Shown: positions 15,310-27,259 of the stretch, piece after piece
Position numbering within the stretch: position 1 is the first letter of the stretch
How the letters are laid out: every line of letters starts with the position of its first letter
NCBI GenBank assembly: GCA_025642065.1
Contig: JAODUP010000504.1
Coordinates: 213,501 to 277,500, forward strand
Source of the DNA: Paralvinella palmiformis
Lineage: Eukaryota > Annelida > Polychaeta > Terebellida > Alvinellidae
Length of the DNA: 64,000 nucleotides
Direction of reading: 5' to 3'
Notes under the pieces: generated by a model
What the model was told of the DNA's origin: nothing
Seen by the model: only the letters and a program-made list of their open reading frames with translations
Databases searched by the model: none
Position numbers and translations under genes: made by a program

Positions 15310-15607
15310 GGGCGTTTTATAATTGACAAACTAAATATCAAATTTGTCCGGTAATCATTCTAGAAATTCAACCGCGGCGGTGGGAGTATCTGATCCAGAT
15401 CAAGTATTTACGATCTATGGTACAGACCTAAAGAACGACTCTGGAACCTACTTGGGGAGGTTCTGTTCCAGAAGGTCGTTGTTTGATTAAGTGAATTAAA
15501 TGTGGCTGGTGAGAGCCGGTGACGTTGGTGGTCCTCTTGTGATTAACTAAGCTGCCATTGGTGTAGACAGATTGTTTGCTATGACGTCACGCTTCTCAAG
15601 TCGTTCG

Positions 15608-15625
15608 ATGTCAGGTGGCGCTGCG
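15608..15625 (+). promoter_or_regulatory. CTCF-like motif
   Basis: 'tgtcaggtggcgctgcgg' contains the CAGGTGGCGCT form of the CTCF core. By-eye match, no binding evidence. Confidence 0.3.
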
Positions 15626-17542
15626 GTTGCCAACATCTTCTGCGGCCTATCACACAGCCTACTTCCGGGAACGGTGTTTCGAAAACAGCCTTTGAGGCCT
15701 TTGTTACCATTTTTTCTATGGGGTGCTTCGTGTTATTAAAATATTTATCAACTGAATGTAATGGCTTAGTCGCTATAGCAATCTTTATCAGAGCGGCTAT
15801 ACAGCAGGCTCTATTTCCGGTTCATGTATACGTGTAAGTAGATAAGTATGCAAATAAGTAGGTAAGAAATTAAAGTAAATAATTGAACTATATATTGAAG
15901 ATATTTCCGTCACATTTATAGTTCACATTTATGCATTTATTTCGGTATATGCCGGAGACCTTCTGTATTTTAAGCAAATATATACATCTCTTAAAAATGT
16001 TTAAACATTTCTGACTCAAACCAGAATCTTCTAATTGATATCCTGATGTCATGAATCGTAACGTAACGCGGCCAATTAACAATTGCGTGCGTTCAGTTAC
16101 GTCTCGTCGCACGACGTCGACTGTCGGCAGGAGGCGCAATGGTACAAGAACGGCCGCCAAATGCGCAAGGAAATGGCGACGATCGTGTTGTCGCTTCCGG
16201 TCGACGCCCCGAAGCGGCGAAGGACGCGCCGGTGAAAGTGGATATAATTCTGTCAGATAACGGAGACACTATAATGGCCGAGGCTTGTTCAAACAGGAAG
16301 ACGGTGACTCTGTCCGGGAAGAGATGATGATCTTCCTCGCTTCAGTCTCAGCGAGAGGGCCGCTCGGTGTCACGTGGTAACGGCAGCCCCGCCGGGCTTC
16401 TGATATTTGAACGGCAGAGATGGAGAATATCCCGAATGATTCTTCCTCGCGTTTGCGAGGCATTTAGGCTGACGTTTCCATGGCTACAGGAGACGCGTTT
16501 CGGGTCACGGCCTACAGTTTCGAACCGGAAGAATATAGGGAACATCGTCGAGGTTCCGGAAGCTTTCACTTTGTGCCCACTCGGTGTACTTTCGGAATTC
16601 TAGGGGCCATCTGTTTTATTTAGTCTTTGTTTATTTTGAATATTTAATTATTAATGAAATAAAAATAATAAAAATTAAAACTGGTAAATTAAATAATAGA
16701 TTTAATAAGTCCGTCTACTTTACGGGCATCTGTGACCACGGTGTTGAATAATTGCTGTTGTACAATTTAATGCTGTTAACGAGCGCGACATGACTTATTC
16801 ACTCATTATGAACAGCCACAGGTAGCCAGCCATCCACCAATAGTAACGGATGTATCACTGACGTAAGCAACATAGGACGCATATGGTCGACCATTTATGG
16901 ATGGCGATCGGCTAAGCGGGACTAATTGAACACGATATTTTCCAGCTGGGGAGTTGACCCGTTTTGACCCAGATTATGAAAGAGATACCCACCCTATCTT
17001 ATACGCCATTAGCAAAGTGTCAATCAATAGATCTAGCCTTCTCTACATAGGAGCACTTATTTTATGGCCACAAACTTATCGCGCGAAACGATACAGAGTA
17101 GATTTCTAAAAGTAATGTGAGTAATCCGCGACACAGGTGTATAACTTTCCAACCACATACTTTGAACTATACTATCGGAACAAGTTGCCCCATCTTTTGA
17201 GAAATGCATTTCATGTTAACCAAATACTAAATAGATCAACCAGGAGGAAACGTTTATTCGCGCTTTTAAATTATCTATTTTTTTTTTTTGGGGGGGGTCT
17301 CTCTTCTAAGTAATGCCACTTGATCCTCATTTGTTGATGAATTCCGCTGTTTTCAACAATGCAAACGATCTCCGGCCTTTATGTCACGCTACAGAAATAG
17401 ACGGATACCCAGTAAGTGCTTATAATGTGCTACTGCGTCATACCTCAGGATCGATGTCAGCTAAGATTGTGATGATATGCATAAAGAAGTCATAGCCATC
17501 ACCGAGCCATTCTACGTCATTTTGATGATAAACAACGGCTTA

Positions 17543-17562
17543 ACGCGCCATCTAGCCGACAG
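17543..17562 (-). promoter_or_regulatory. CTCF-like motif
   Basis: On the minus strand the site reads CGGCTAGATGGCGCG, close to the CCACTAGATGGCGC form of the CTCF core. By-eye match only. Confidence 0.25.
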
Positions 17563-20280
17563 ACGTCACCACCACCGCAGGGGATTGCTGATCCTAGAAG
17601 ATACGGTGACGTAATGGGTCACGTGAAAGGCGGTCGGTTTTCTGTTACGCCAGATGGTGCATGGCAACGCCGAGATTTTACGACTTCTCACAGCTCCGGT
17701 CTGCTTCAAAACACCCCCAACCCCGCAGGCGAGAGATTGATGAGAGGAGCGTTGTCGCATCTGGTACACGCCCCAATGTTAGCAATTCGTCGGGGATATG
17801 CCGGGGACGTAAGTGGGTTTTATTTCCGTAGCGCGGAGTTTGTCATCTTCTCATCCAATGGCTCTTTAAGGAAATGCTTCATCGCAGCGACCGAGGCCAA
17901 AGCGTCGGTCGCCGAGGGAACTGCTAACGACGTTTGCTAAACATCATCGGGGCCGTTACACGTTCATTAGACAGCTCAGCGTTTGTAATTAACGCATTAG
18001 TCAGTTCGCCATCGGAGCTCGGACACGCCATCTTGGCTCACAATTCTCGTCACGAAGAGATAAACTGGAAGAACGAAGACGGCTCCAGCGACCGAGCGGC
18101 ATCATTCGCTTTCGGCTTCGTCTAATAGAAAGAGGCCGGTTTATGCCGCCGCGGCTACGATATGAGCAAAGGGCAAACTGAGTGGAAATTACCGCGGGAC
18201 ACTCCCAACGATATTACAGTGATATATATTTTCCATGGGGACCAATATAAAACTACTCTCGATGCAGTCCGGGGAGTTGGTATAAATACGGGGCTTTTGC
18301 GATGGCGGATGGTGCACATTTTTATCGCCGCGCCACGCGAATAACTCGCGTAGCGATGCCTTACCGGCACTGATATCCTCCGTATTCTAGGTTCATCCGC
18401 GCCACCCCCCCACCTCTGATCACGGTTCTCTCCTTGCCGGGCTGTTTCCGGATGCGGTTTTCGCTTTCCTGTTGACTTTCAATCTGATGCGATCAGATTT
18501 TAGAGTGGAAGAGTAAAGCTTGAACAAGAGGTGAACAAAGAAATTTTGCTTTGCTTCTACTCGGTCGTCTTTGTCTAGAAGCAACACTTAAAAGGGTCAC
18601 GATGGAAAGTGTGTTCTCTTTAATGAACAAGAGAACGGATGAAGGGATCTATTCTGGCACTTTGTTCATCACCTGTGTCTTTGATCGGGCTTTGTTAGCG
18701 TATAATCAGAACGAAAACCATATTGTAGTTAGTGCCAAGTATTTTCCTAAGATCAGTACCGATCACTCTTTGTGACAGATCATCCGTATTCCAAAAACAA
18801 AGGGGGAAAACTTAAATTCGGCGTACCTTAGCTCTCCGGAGACGAATCCGGAACCGTGAATGACATGCGGGTTATCGGTGTATGCCAGGGTGGATTCCAT
18901 GTATTGCTAGGTAACGCCTTTGTTTCTTTGTCAAGTCGAAAGTCGTAGAACGCCGTCCGAATTGAAATTCGACCAGGATGACCGAGATGGATGCAGTTTT
19001 TATTCGAGATCGGGACAAGAGCGGATAAATCAAGCTTTCGTAACGACCAGCGGGAGGCCGAATCAGGCTCCCGATCTGATGGTATCAATGGGATTTGAGG
19101 AGGAAATTAATTTCTTTCTCGTCTACTTGGCGTTAAAAGATACGTGACCGTCCCGATTCGGCGTTCGACTTCTTTAGCCAGGCCACTTCCGGATTGGTGT
19201 TAGCGGCGATCCGGAAGGACTGGGAGCAGTCAAACAATGTCGCGTTTATTCGATTCATTCACTATTAATCTTTTGCTAAGGCGTAGGTTCCTGTTTGTTC
19301 ATTTGTCTCGGCGTTTGTACATGTTCAGAAGAGTAACAGGCATCACAGGCCGGCGTCTTTGTTCAGTTCGAATTGGGAGAAGCTGCGAAGATCCTCTTCG
19401 AAATCCACGACTATCTACACCTGACATGAACCGCCATCAGGATTTTTCGCGGAATGATTGACTGAGTGCTGGCTTTATTTAATCCAGAAGCTTGACTTTA
19501 TATTGCGGAGTGGGTCATCCGATACGGAATTGGGATTACCTAAATCTAACTGAATCGCTTTATTGAACGACGAAGCTAACATACTGTTTGGAAATAATGA
19601 TCAACTTGATCGTGATTATATCGGTGCAGTGTGCCACGAACTGCTCTACGGAAGCGCTCCGAGTTGATCCAAGAATTAATGGCGACCATGTGTGGAACTG
19701 GTTCTCCTGACAAGATTGTCACGTCATTGCAAGTTAGAGAGGCCCGAATCTAAGAACGCCTAGGCCGTCGTAAAACTCGCTCAGACTACAATAAATAACA
19801 CCCGGTTAAGGATTGGCGAGCAAAAGTCTTCGTCTCGGTTATCAATTTTCTGGTCCTCCAACTAAGGCTTAGCCGGCGGTCATAAAGGTAAACAGGTTGA
19901 AGGTGAACGACAGCGGGATCCCGACGGCGAGCCGACTATAACGCCACCTACCTATCGCCCGAGGGTCGCCTCGCAATATCCCGTTCGTCTTACGACCGTC
20001 AACGTTTCTTGTTTACGACCTCTCGCCGGATGTGAATTGCGAGGCAGATGCAATTCCGACGAGCGGCCGATAGGAGGACGAAAGACGAACTATTCCGGTC
20101 AAGGCTGGCATTGATCCACGAAGATTGTAACCCGCTGCCGTCGGCTTCTCTGGTCCGCTCTGACTTTTATCAAAAAACTAAGTCTGCGTCACTTGTTTAT
20201 CAGGAAACTCGGAAAAAAGAAACCCGGGGTATACTGATCAGTGGGAGCGTGAGAGGGAAAGGAAGAAAGGGTGGGGGTTA

Positions 20281-20349
20281 AGGAGTGAGATAAGAGAGAT
20301 AGAGATAGATAGATTGAGATAGAAATAGAGAGAGAGAGGGGGGGAATAA

Positions 20350-20427
<78 letters not shown>

Positions 20428-20430
20428 TAG
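20281..20430. repeat. GA / CT / TA composite microsatellite
   Basis: GA/GATA units, then (CT)n, (TA)n and a short GA tract. The GA and CT halves are inverted relative to each other. Confidence 0.9.
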
Positions 20431-21429
20431 GCTGTCTGGAATTTGATGATCGCGCTGGTGCATTATACACGAAACTGAATGATCCTAGATTAATTGAGAA
20501 AATGCGAACTACATCAAGTGATGGCTAAACCCAGGAAATAAGGTCGAGGTGTCTCTCATTTAAAAAATAACATTATCTGATGAGATATCTCAGAAACACC
20601 GGTAACGCTGGGATTCAATTCCGTGTCCTCCATGTCTGCAGGGCAATACACTACCAGCTGCAGTACGTACATCCGACTTCGACCAAATTGGAAGACAGCC
20701 CGAAGACACCTGATAAATGGCATTTTCCCAGCTCTCCCGTGTAAGATACCATTTCTAGAAGCAATGCATTATTCTGATATATCCATGGGCATGGAAGTTC
20801 CATATAGAGTTCGAATCGGTTTAGTTCATATAAAAACGCAGCGTCGACCTTTTTCTTTAAACTGTAAACATTTCGGCTGTCACAGTTTTTATCATTTCCA
20901 ATTGTGTGTCGATCATATAACCCTATCAAGCTGATTGCGTCAGGGATCAAACCGATCATGTTTTCATTAGAAAGCTTTACCTACTATAACCATGTCACGT
21001 ATTCTTCGAAAATATACCTACTATTGTCGAAATTATATTTAGAATGCCAGCTTTCACACCGTATATACATGTTAGAGTGATATGCGCTGATTTGTATGGC
21101 TTCTAGAGATGCATTTTACCATAGGTAAAATATAAGATGAAGCTTTCCACTTCAGTTGGATCTAGGCATTTTTAGCGGGGGTTGTGAGAGATTAATTCGT
21201 GAAAAAAATCGGTAACGTATTATGTTAGTTTTATGTAGAAATACCAGGCTACGAGCCAGATAGGAGTCTTCAGACGACATGGAGCCCGCGGTGGTGTTTG
21301 TTGACCGAGAACAGTGTTGTACAATATATTTCTTATGTAGATGAAAAAGTATCGGGTCATCGAGTAGTGTAATGACAAGCTAGGTTTAGTGTGGATTATC
21401 CGTTATTAGCATAATCGATTAATTTAAAA
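20431..21429. other. Non-coding, probable intron sequence
   Basis: Unique sequence. Overlapping frames of about 100 codons are open on both strands at 20,623-20,959 but show no membrane segment or motif, so I do not call them exons. Confidence 0.4.
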
Positions 21430-21572
21430 TTACACACACACGCACACACACACACACACACCAAACAGAACAAAATGCACGCACACACAAGTACATATGC
21501 AAGGATAAACAAACCACAAACCAGCGTTGCATTTTAACACGCGGATGTACACACTCACGCACACACACACAA
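21430..21572. repeat. Interrupted (CA)n repeats
   Basis: Two CA-rich stretches (21,431-21,461 and 21,553-21,571) separated by unique sequence. Confidence 0.85.
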
Positions 21573-21756
21573 ACGAACTGTTTCAATTTATACGAGTTTT
21601 CTGCAACATACATAGCTGCTAGTTAACTCTTCGCTTAGCCCAAATATCACAAATACGATTGCATCACTCGTACCACGGCCGCAAATTACGCGACCTCTTC
21701 GTATTTTGTACAAAACCCAAATGCAAGGAACCCACCATTTGACCCCGTCTGCCATA

Positions 21757-21765
21757 TCTTACCTG
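21757..21765 (-). other. Splice donor of the receptor exon
   Basis: The minus-strand sequence CAG|GTAAGA is a near-consensus 5' splice site, with the intron starting at 21,762. It falls in the third intracellular loop, just before TM6. From memory, vertebrate TRH receptor genes also have a coding intron near the start of TM6, which would support a conserved position. Confidence 0.8.
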
Positions 21766-22680
21766 TATCCGCGAACTAGAGGGACGTTTTTTGGTCTTCG
21801 CCGTGCCCGGCTCGCTGCCGTTGGCTACCGTCGGCTTGCCGGGAGTCGCCGCCAGCGTGCTCGAGGCCAGGATGCGGGCGATGAGCCCGTAAAGGATGCA
21901 AGTCAGCAGCAGCGGGACGACGTAGAAGATGACCAAGTCGGCCATGTAGTAAGTGAGGTAGGAGTCCCGCTCCAGTTTGAAGGTGCATACCTCGATGTGG
22001 ACGCCGCCGCGGTACGCCTTCACGTAGGTGGTGGTCAAGCCGAGCCACGGGGCGCAGTAACAGAGCCCGAACACCCAGAGCGCCACGATGATTCGTTTGG
22101 CGCGTCGCACCGTGCACATGGTCTGCGCCTTCATCGGGTGGCAGATCGCTATGTAGCGCTCGACGGTGAAGGCGGTGATCGAGAGCGACGACACGTTGAT
22201 GCCGAGGTATTGGGTAAATACCATCAGCGCGCAGCCTACCGGTCCGAGTACGAACTGGTCGATGATGAGGAAGTACTCGACGATGGTCGGTAGCGGGGCC
22301 GAGATGAGTAGCAGGACGTCAGCGATCGCCAGCGACACCAGGTAGCAGTTGGTCGGCGTGTGCATGCTGCGCGTGCGCAGTACGACGATCACGACCATGG
22401 CGTTGCCGACCAAGCCCACGGCAAAGATGATCGAGACGAAAAGACAGCCGACGACCTGGTAGGGCAGCGCGAAGTACGGCGCCTCTTCCAGTTCGGTCTC
22501 ATTCCCGAACAGCGACCCATTTCCGGTTGTCGTCGACCTCGTCGCCGACTCACAGACGTCCGACGTCGTATTCGCGTCGTAGGTGGCGTTCGCGCACGAC
22601 GAAATGTTATAGCTGGTTAGGGTCTGTATAGGGCCCGTACCCGTGACATTAGAGTCCACGGTGTGGATGAATGTCTCCAT
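21763..22680 (-). CDS. TRH-receptor-family GPCR, first coding exon (TM1-TM5)
   Basis: This exon encodes the first 306 residues of a class A GPCR of the thyrotropin-releasing-hormone receptor family. In protostomes such receptors bind EFLGamide-type peptides and signal through G proteins at the plasma membrane. I start at the ATG at 22,680-22,678, the first in-frame ATG after an in-frame TGA (about 22,749). The extracellular N terminus (1-72) has six N-glycosylation sequons (N11, N25, N31, N37, N54, N60). TM1 is about 74-99 (GN 92-93), TM2 109-131 (LAIAD 117-121), TM3 147-172 with Cys150, TM4 195-214 (W202) and TM5 244-268 (P256). Cys232 in loop 2 can pair with Cys150. ERY (174-176) replaces DRY. 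Y158 and N162 align with Tyr106 and Asn110 of mammalian TRH receptors, which contact the ligand. The exon ends in loop 3 at CAG|GTAAGA (phase 0), so TM6-TM7 lie in a later exon not found here. Read-through into the intron would end at a TGA at 21,666-21,664. Confidence 0.9.
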
Positions 22681-23420
22681 CTTGGCGGAGCTTCCTCCGA
22701 AGAGTCCCGACACTGATGCCACAAGGTCAAACCGAACGCGTCAACGCGCACGCGTGCATCGTACGGCTAAAAATCACGCAGACCGCGGGATGCTCCCACC
22801 ATTCATGTACTTAATGCAAAATTTGTAACAATCGCGTCAACTAGAAAGCTGGAATTAAAATCTTCACTTTCGCATAACTAGAAATAAACTAGTTTTCGTG
22901 GCCCGAAATTTAAAACACGACTTCTAGAAACAAATTGAAATGAAAACAAGTAAATTAAATCGTCCTCGACATGTATAGCGTTTCTTACCTGACCCAGAAT
23001 TGCATTGTGATATTCATTGATCTGCGAATGTTCGAGTTACGTTCAAAAGATCCTGCAGTTTATTCCATCCGACTAGTCACTGATCACTTTGTAATAGCGG
23101 AGGCTTACCTGGCGATCAGGACGTAGTGCCGTCTTGAGCAACCTTAAAACCGTTGTCCAACTCCAATCCGGCGATTGGCTGCGTTATTCCCGACGAAAGC
23201 CGACCGGGTATAGGATTAGTCCGAAGTGCACCTCGACTGACGGAAAAGGGGGCCGCCCAAAAGGTCCGCAATGAGCGCGAGTTGACGTGGAAATCGGCGA
23301 AAAGGCGACGACACAATTCAGTTGGCGGAGACAACCGGATACCACGCTATGAGCTGGCTGACTCGGGGAGTGGAGCGTTGGTTGGTTGGCGGGTTAGCGC
23401 ACCGCGACTAGCCGATTAGC
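22681..23420 (-). promoter_or_regulatory. Putative 5' UTR/promoter region of the receptor gene, two candidate donors
   Basis: Upstream of the ATG on the minus strand lie two strong splice donors, CAG|GTAAGA at 22,989/22,988 and CAG|GTAAGC at 23,109/23,108. An acceptor-like 'ttttaattccag' lies near 22,841-22,852, and another AG ('ctttctag') is just downstream. This fits one or two non-coding 5' exons, possibly alternative, spliced to the coding exon. The flank is CpG-rich, as expected near a start site. No TATA box stands out. Confidence 0.4.
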
Positions 23421-23938
23421 CGGGCTAGAGCTAGCTGTCTATAGCGGCCCAGTTGACTGCTGTGTTTAGGTGGTTCCGGAGACTGCGGCCGATCATCACC
23501 AGGTGGTCTGTCGTCGTTGTCGTCGGATGCGGCGTGTGGCGGGCGGCGGACCGACCGACGACAGGCTCGGCAAATACAACTGGTCAACTCGATCGGAGAC
23601 ACCATCATCCCCCGCGTTCTGCCGCCTACTTATGCACGTCTTTCAATGGGCGCCGGTTTTCGATAATCAGCTGGCTCGAGGTGTGTTTTCGCGACACTAA
23701 TCAGGGCGTGAGGGATTTATTAGCGCTGAGGCGGCGGCGAAACCCGAGTCACAGCGCGCGCGCATGCGCACGCACGCACGCACACATACACATACATACA
23801 CTAAGACAGAGCAGGATTGTTGTGAACGCGATGTAACGTGATAGAGGGACCCGTGGCCCATAACAATCCTCGGTTATTGATCATTCCTGTACGTATATGA
23901 CGTAAACAGCTAATAAATGTATGTCAGCAATATACGGC
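23421..23938. other. CpG-rich flank of the receptor gene
   Basis: CpG-rich unique sequence to about 23,760, then a short GCAC/CATA repeat (23,758-23,800). Overlapping frames at 23,408-23,836 on both strands reflect base composition. It may hold the promoter of the minus-strand receptor gene. Confidence 0.35.
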
Positions 23939-24219
<281 letters not shown>

Positions 24220-24220
<1 letters not shown>

Positions 24221-24386
24221 CGGTGGTCTAGTTGGTAGCGCGTTCCCCTAAAACCGCTCAAACCCGGCGTGGGCGTATCTGAAGGGTATTTCATCTTTGA
24301 ATTCCCTTCATTACCTTTGGAGGTTGCTCAGCCCATTTAGCCTACCACGTGTACAGATGTGGCCGTAAAACATAAATACTCATCAA

Positions 24387-24388
<2 letters not shown>
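24220..24388 (+). mobile_element. SINE family A, copy 1
   Basis: A tRNA-like head with A box ('ggtctagttggtagcgcgtt') is followed by a degenerate B box and a body shared with the copies at 25,320 and 30,713. Shared blocks read 'gaagggtatttcatctttga', 'cttcattacctttggaggt' and 'tttagcctacc'. The copy lies between a (GT)n-G run and a (CT)n array. Pol III-type SINEs of this kind spread using LINE machinery. Confidence 0.8.
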
Positions 24389-24390
<2 letters not shown>

Positions 24391-24446
<56 letters not shown>

Positions 24447-24477
24447 ATCTTTTCTTTTACTATTTCTCTTTTTTTGC

Positions 24478-24515
<38 letters not shown>

Positions 24516-24527
24516 ATTTCTATTTCT

Positions 24528-24582
<55 letters not shown>
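24391..24582. repeat. (CT)n, (TA)n and (TA)n-(GT)n microsatellites
   Basis: CT array 24,391-24,445, TA array 24,478-24,509, then TA and GT units to 24,580. Confidence 0.9.
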
Positions 24583-24585
<3 letters not shown>

Positions 24586-25319
24586 CCTCATCCAATCTTC
24601 AGTAACAACAGAACATCTGTGCCCCATCCATGTTCACAATTAAGACAATCCGAACCATTAGATTCCGATGATGTTGTCTGAAGGCACAATCCTATGTCTG
24701 GGTCTATGATAAATGGATGTTTGTCGGACTGTCTCTCCGTCTGATAAATACGCCACACACCTGGCCTACTCCTAATAACCTTGATTACTGAAGCTTCGGC
24801 TTGAGCTACAGCCTCACGGTTTCGATTACCTGCCACTAATTGGCACACGGTTCACTGCTTAAGAACATAATTCATTACGGCTTCGTTTGTGTTGCGCACT
24901 AATAGTTAGCCAGTTTTGAAGGGAAGGGGCATTGCACATTTCCAAGTTGGAAAACTTCGGAACAAGAGTGGCGTGGCCTCTAGAAAGATGGTGTTCTGTT
25001 TCGTGTTATCAGTTTTCACGTTTATCCAATTCATCGTATCATATTCGCACGTTTACCGTTATTATTAAGCAAAGCTAAAGAAGACTGGATCATCGCCCAA
25101 AGTGTAATCCCACTCTGACGATCTCTTACGGAGTTAGTATTGACACAAGCCGATTGCGTCAAGTAATTGAGGTATTGATTGCGTTGGCGTGAAACATGGC
25201 AGCAGACACAAACACGCCGAATTGGTACTAATCTGAACGGATGGCTCAAATCATTATTTGAAGTTTTCGAACAATGTTTAAAGTCTAGCGCCAACTAAGA
25301 TTAGGAAATTCTTTTTCAA
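24583..25319. other. Single-copy non-coding sequence
   Basis: No gene or repeat recognised. Confidence 0.45.
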
Positions 25320-25512
25320 TGGGCACCTCCCTGGTCTAATGTTAGCGTGTTGCATCACAGATCACTACCACCCGTGTTCGAATCTCGGAGTGGTCATACC
25401 TGAAGGGTGTTTCATCTTTGACTTCGCTTCATTACATTTGGAGGTCGCTCGGCCGATTTAGCCTACCGTGTGCACAAAAGTGGCCGTTAAACACCAATCA
25501 TCATCATCATAT
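25320..25512 (+). mobile_element. SINE family A, copy 2
   Basis: The best preserved B-box part: 'gttcgaatctcgg' follows 'cagatcactaccacc'. The body matches copies 1 and 3 ('gggtgtttcatctttgact', 'cttcattacatttggaggtc') and ends in a short (ATC)n tail at about 25,496-25,510. The A-box side is slightly degenerate. Confidence 0.85.
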
Positions 25513-26325
25513 CTCAAACCTTCGCTCGTAATTGCGTTAGTCGTACACGCGGCATAATTGTAATTGTAATTGCAACAGGAACGCATGACATTAGAGTATC
25601 TTTATCTATAATTTGTAATTGAATACATCTTCTTAACCGCATCGGTAATTCCAATTGGTATCATGGTAAATATAGATTTTCGATTACGTAACAAGTACAG
25701 TGAGATTAAAGTCTGGACAAGAATTTGTTCGAGTTTGTTCGTCATTTACAACTAATAGTGACCATATAGTCAAGATCTCACATCTGCTATCCCATCTGCT
25801 GTGTCATCCACATCTGCTGTAATATGAGTATGGCATAGATATTGTGTGATTTGAAACTTCTATCTAGTTTATTCCCACACAGGAGAGAACTATATATCCA
25901 GTTGTCGTTCCCAATTTTTCCATACACACTAATGCGCGGCTCCAGATTAGACGAGGAAAGGGTTCTTGATCAAATGTAACTTGATACCGATGAGTTGAAA
26001 GGTTTGTTATTATTTCTATTGCAAGACACCCGAAAACAGACTTAATTGACAATTATGGTGTTACATGTAATTTTAGCCGATATTCGTTGGGAACCTACCA
26101 TTGTATTTGTCATCCATATAAAACTGCCTGTATCTAATTATGTGTCATTAGTGGATTGTACTATAAATGTAATTATAATTGAAATTTGTCGTCAACTCAA
26201 AATCTGATAGTACCAATGAAGGGTTGGTCGAAAGAACTGGATTTCAGAGTGACTAATTTTAGTGTCGTCCGAACACGAAGCAGTGTGCATTTAAAATGTG
26301 TGTGGTTGATTCCGCTATGAGTTGA
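25513..26325. other. Single-copy AT-rich sequence
   Basis: Contains short ATTGTAATTG repeats near 25,555-25,575. No gene seen. Confidence 0.45.
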
Positions 26326-26573
26326 TCACTCACTCACTCGCTCGCTCGCTCACTCACTCACTCACTCACTCACTCACTCACTCACTCACTCACTCACTCA
26401 CTCACTCACTCACTCACTCACTCACTCACTCACTCACTCACTCACTCACTCACTCACTCACTCACTCACTCACTCACTCACTCACTCACTCACTCACTCA
26501 CTCACCACCCACTCACTCACTCACTCACTCACTCACTCACTCACCGACTCACTCACTCACCTATTCACTCACT
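26326..26573. repeat. (TCAC)n tetranucleotide array
   Basis: Same unit and orientation as the array at 7,471-7,766, with a few CGCT units at the left end and interruptions near 26,505. Confidence 0.97.
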
Positions 26574-27259
26574 GTACATTGGGTAGGCGGTTGTCACATA
26601 GTAATGTCTGTATAGTGAGAAAGAATTGTCAGTTACCAAGAAGGTGACGTACCATATTTGTAGTATGGTCAGTGCTATACTAAGATGCTACGATAACTAT
26701 GATGAAGTCTTAATGAGGAAGGGAAAGTGGGGGGGGGGAGGGGGCGAGGAAGATCGAGTATGCTGCAACTATTGGTGTTACTAGGCTGGTAATATAACAC
26801 TTAACTATTCTGTAGGTAGTCAGTGACTGTTTGTTATGAACTACAAGATGGAGTACTGTTGGAGATCCAAGAACTTGGCTCACAGGAATCATTTTTTTTC
26901 AAATCTCCAAAAGCCCACACATAATACGGATCGATGAATTTTGTATTGTTCAGTAAGAAATCTGAGCCGTATCTTTTGCAAGCGTTTTAAGATGAGAGAA
27001 TTTGTTATTTCAATGTGTAGAGCTGTCTACTTATGTCTACTATCTTATGAATATCCACTGTTTACAGGGATTTGTTTATACTTTTTACAGTTGCCCATTA
27101 ATTTGATAGGTTTCATGTAGAATTTTGTTACTGTCATATGGTATTATAAATTAGATTTTTCAAACGCTGAAATGTTTGCCCATGAAACACCTCACGTATG
27201 TCTATATTTCACTAATAAATCTGTCAATAACAATGTTGCTGGATATCTGTGTGAATATC
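26574..27259. other. Single-copy non-coding sequence
   Basis: Includes a G-rich run near 26,729-26,744. No supported gene. Confidence 0.45.

Larger units (their letters stand above)
15310..20280. other. CpG-containing single-copy block, expected intron/3' side of the receptor gene
   Basis: This 5 kb is largely unique and comparatively CpG-rich, with clusters at about 16.05-16.6, 17.5-18.4 and 18.8-20.3 kb. No reading frame shows a domain. The minus-strand receptor exon at 21,763 ends in a splice donor, so this stretch is probably intron of that gene. I searched it by eye for a minus-strand TM6 (W-x-P-Y) or TM7 (N-P-x-x-Y) exon and found none. CTCF-like motifs are at 15,608-15,625 (+) and 17,543-17,562 (minus). 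Confidence 0.4.

Noticed and set aside
21706..22293. 195-codon plus-strand frame
   Set aside because: Antisense shadow of the GC-rich receptor exon, without membrane segments or a domain.
22681..22722. Fourteen extra residues upstream of the receptor ATG
   Set aside because: They would need a GTG start. The first ATG after the in-frame stop is at 22,680, so I start there.
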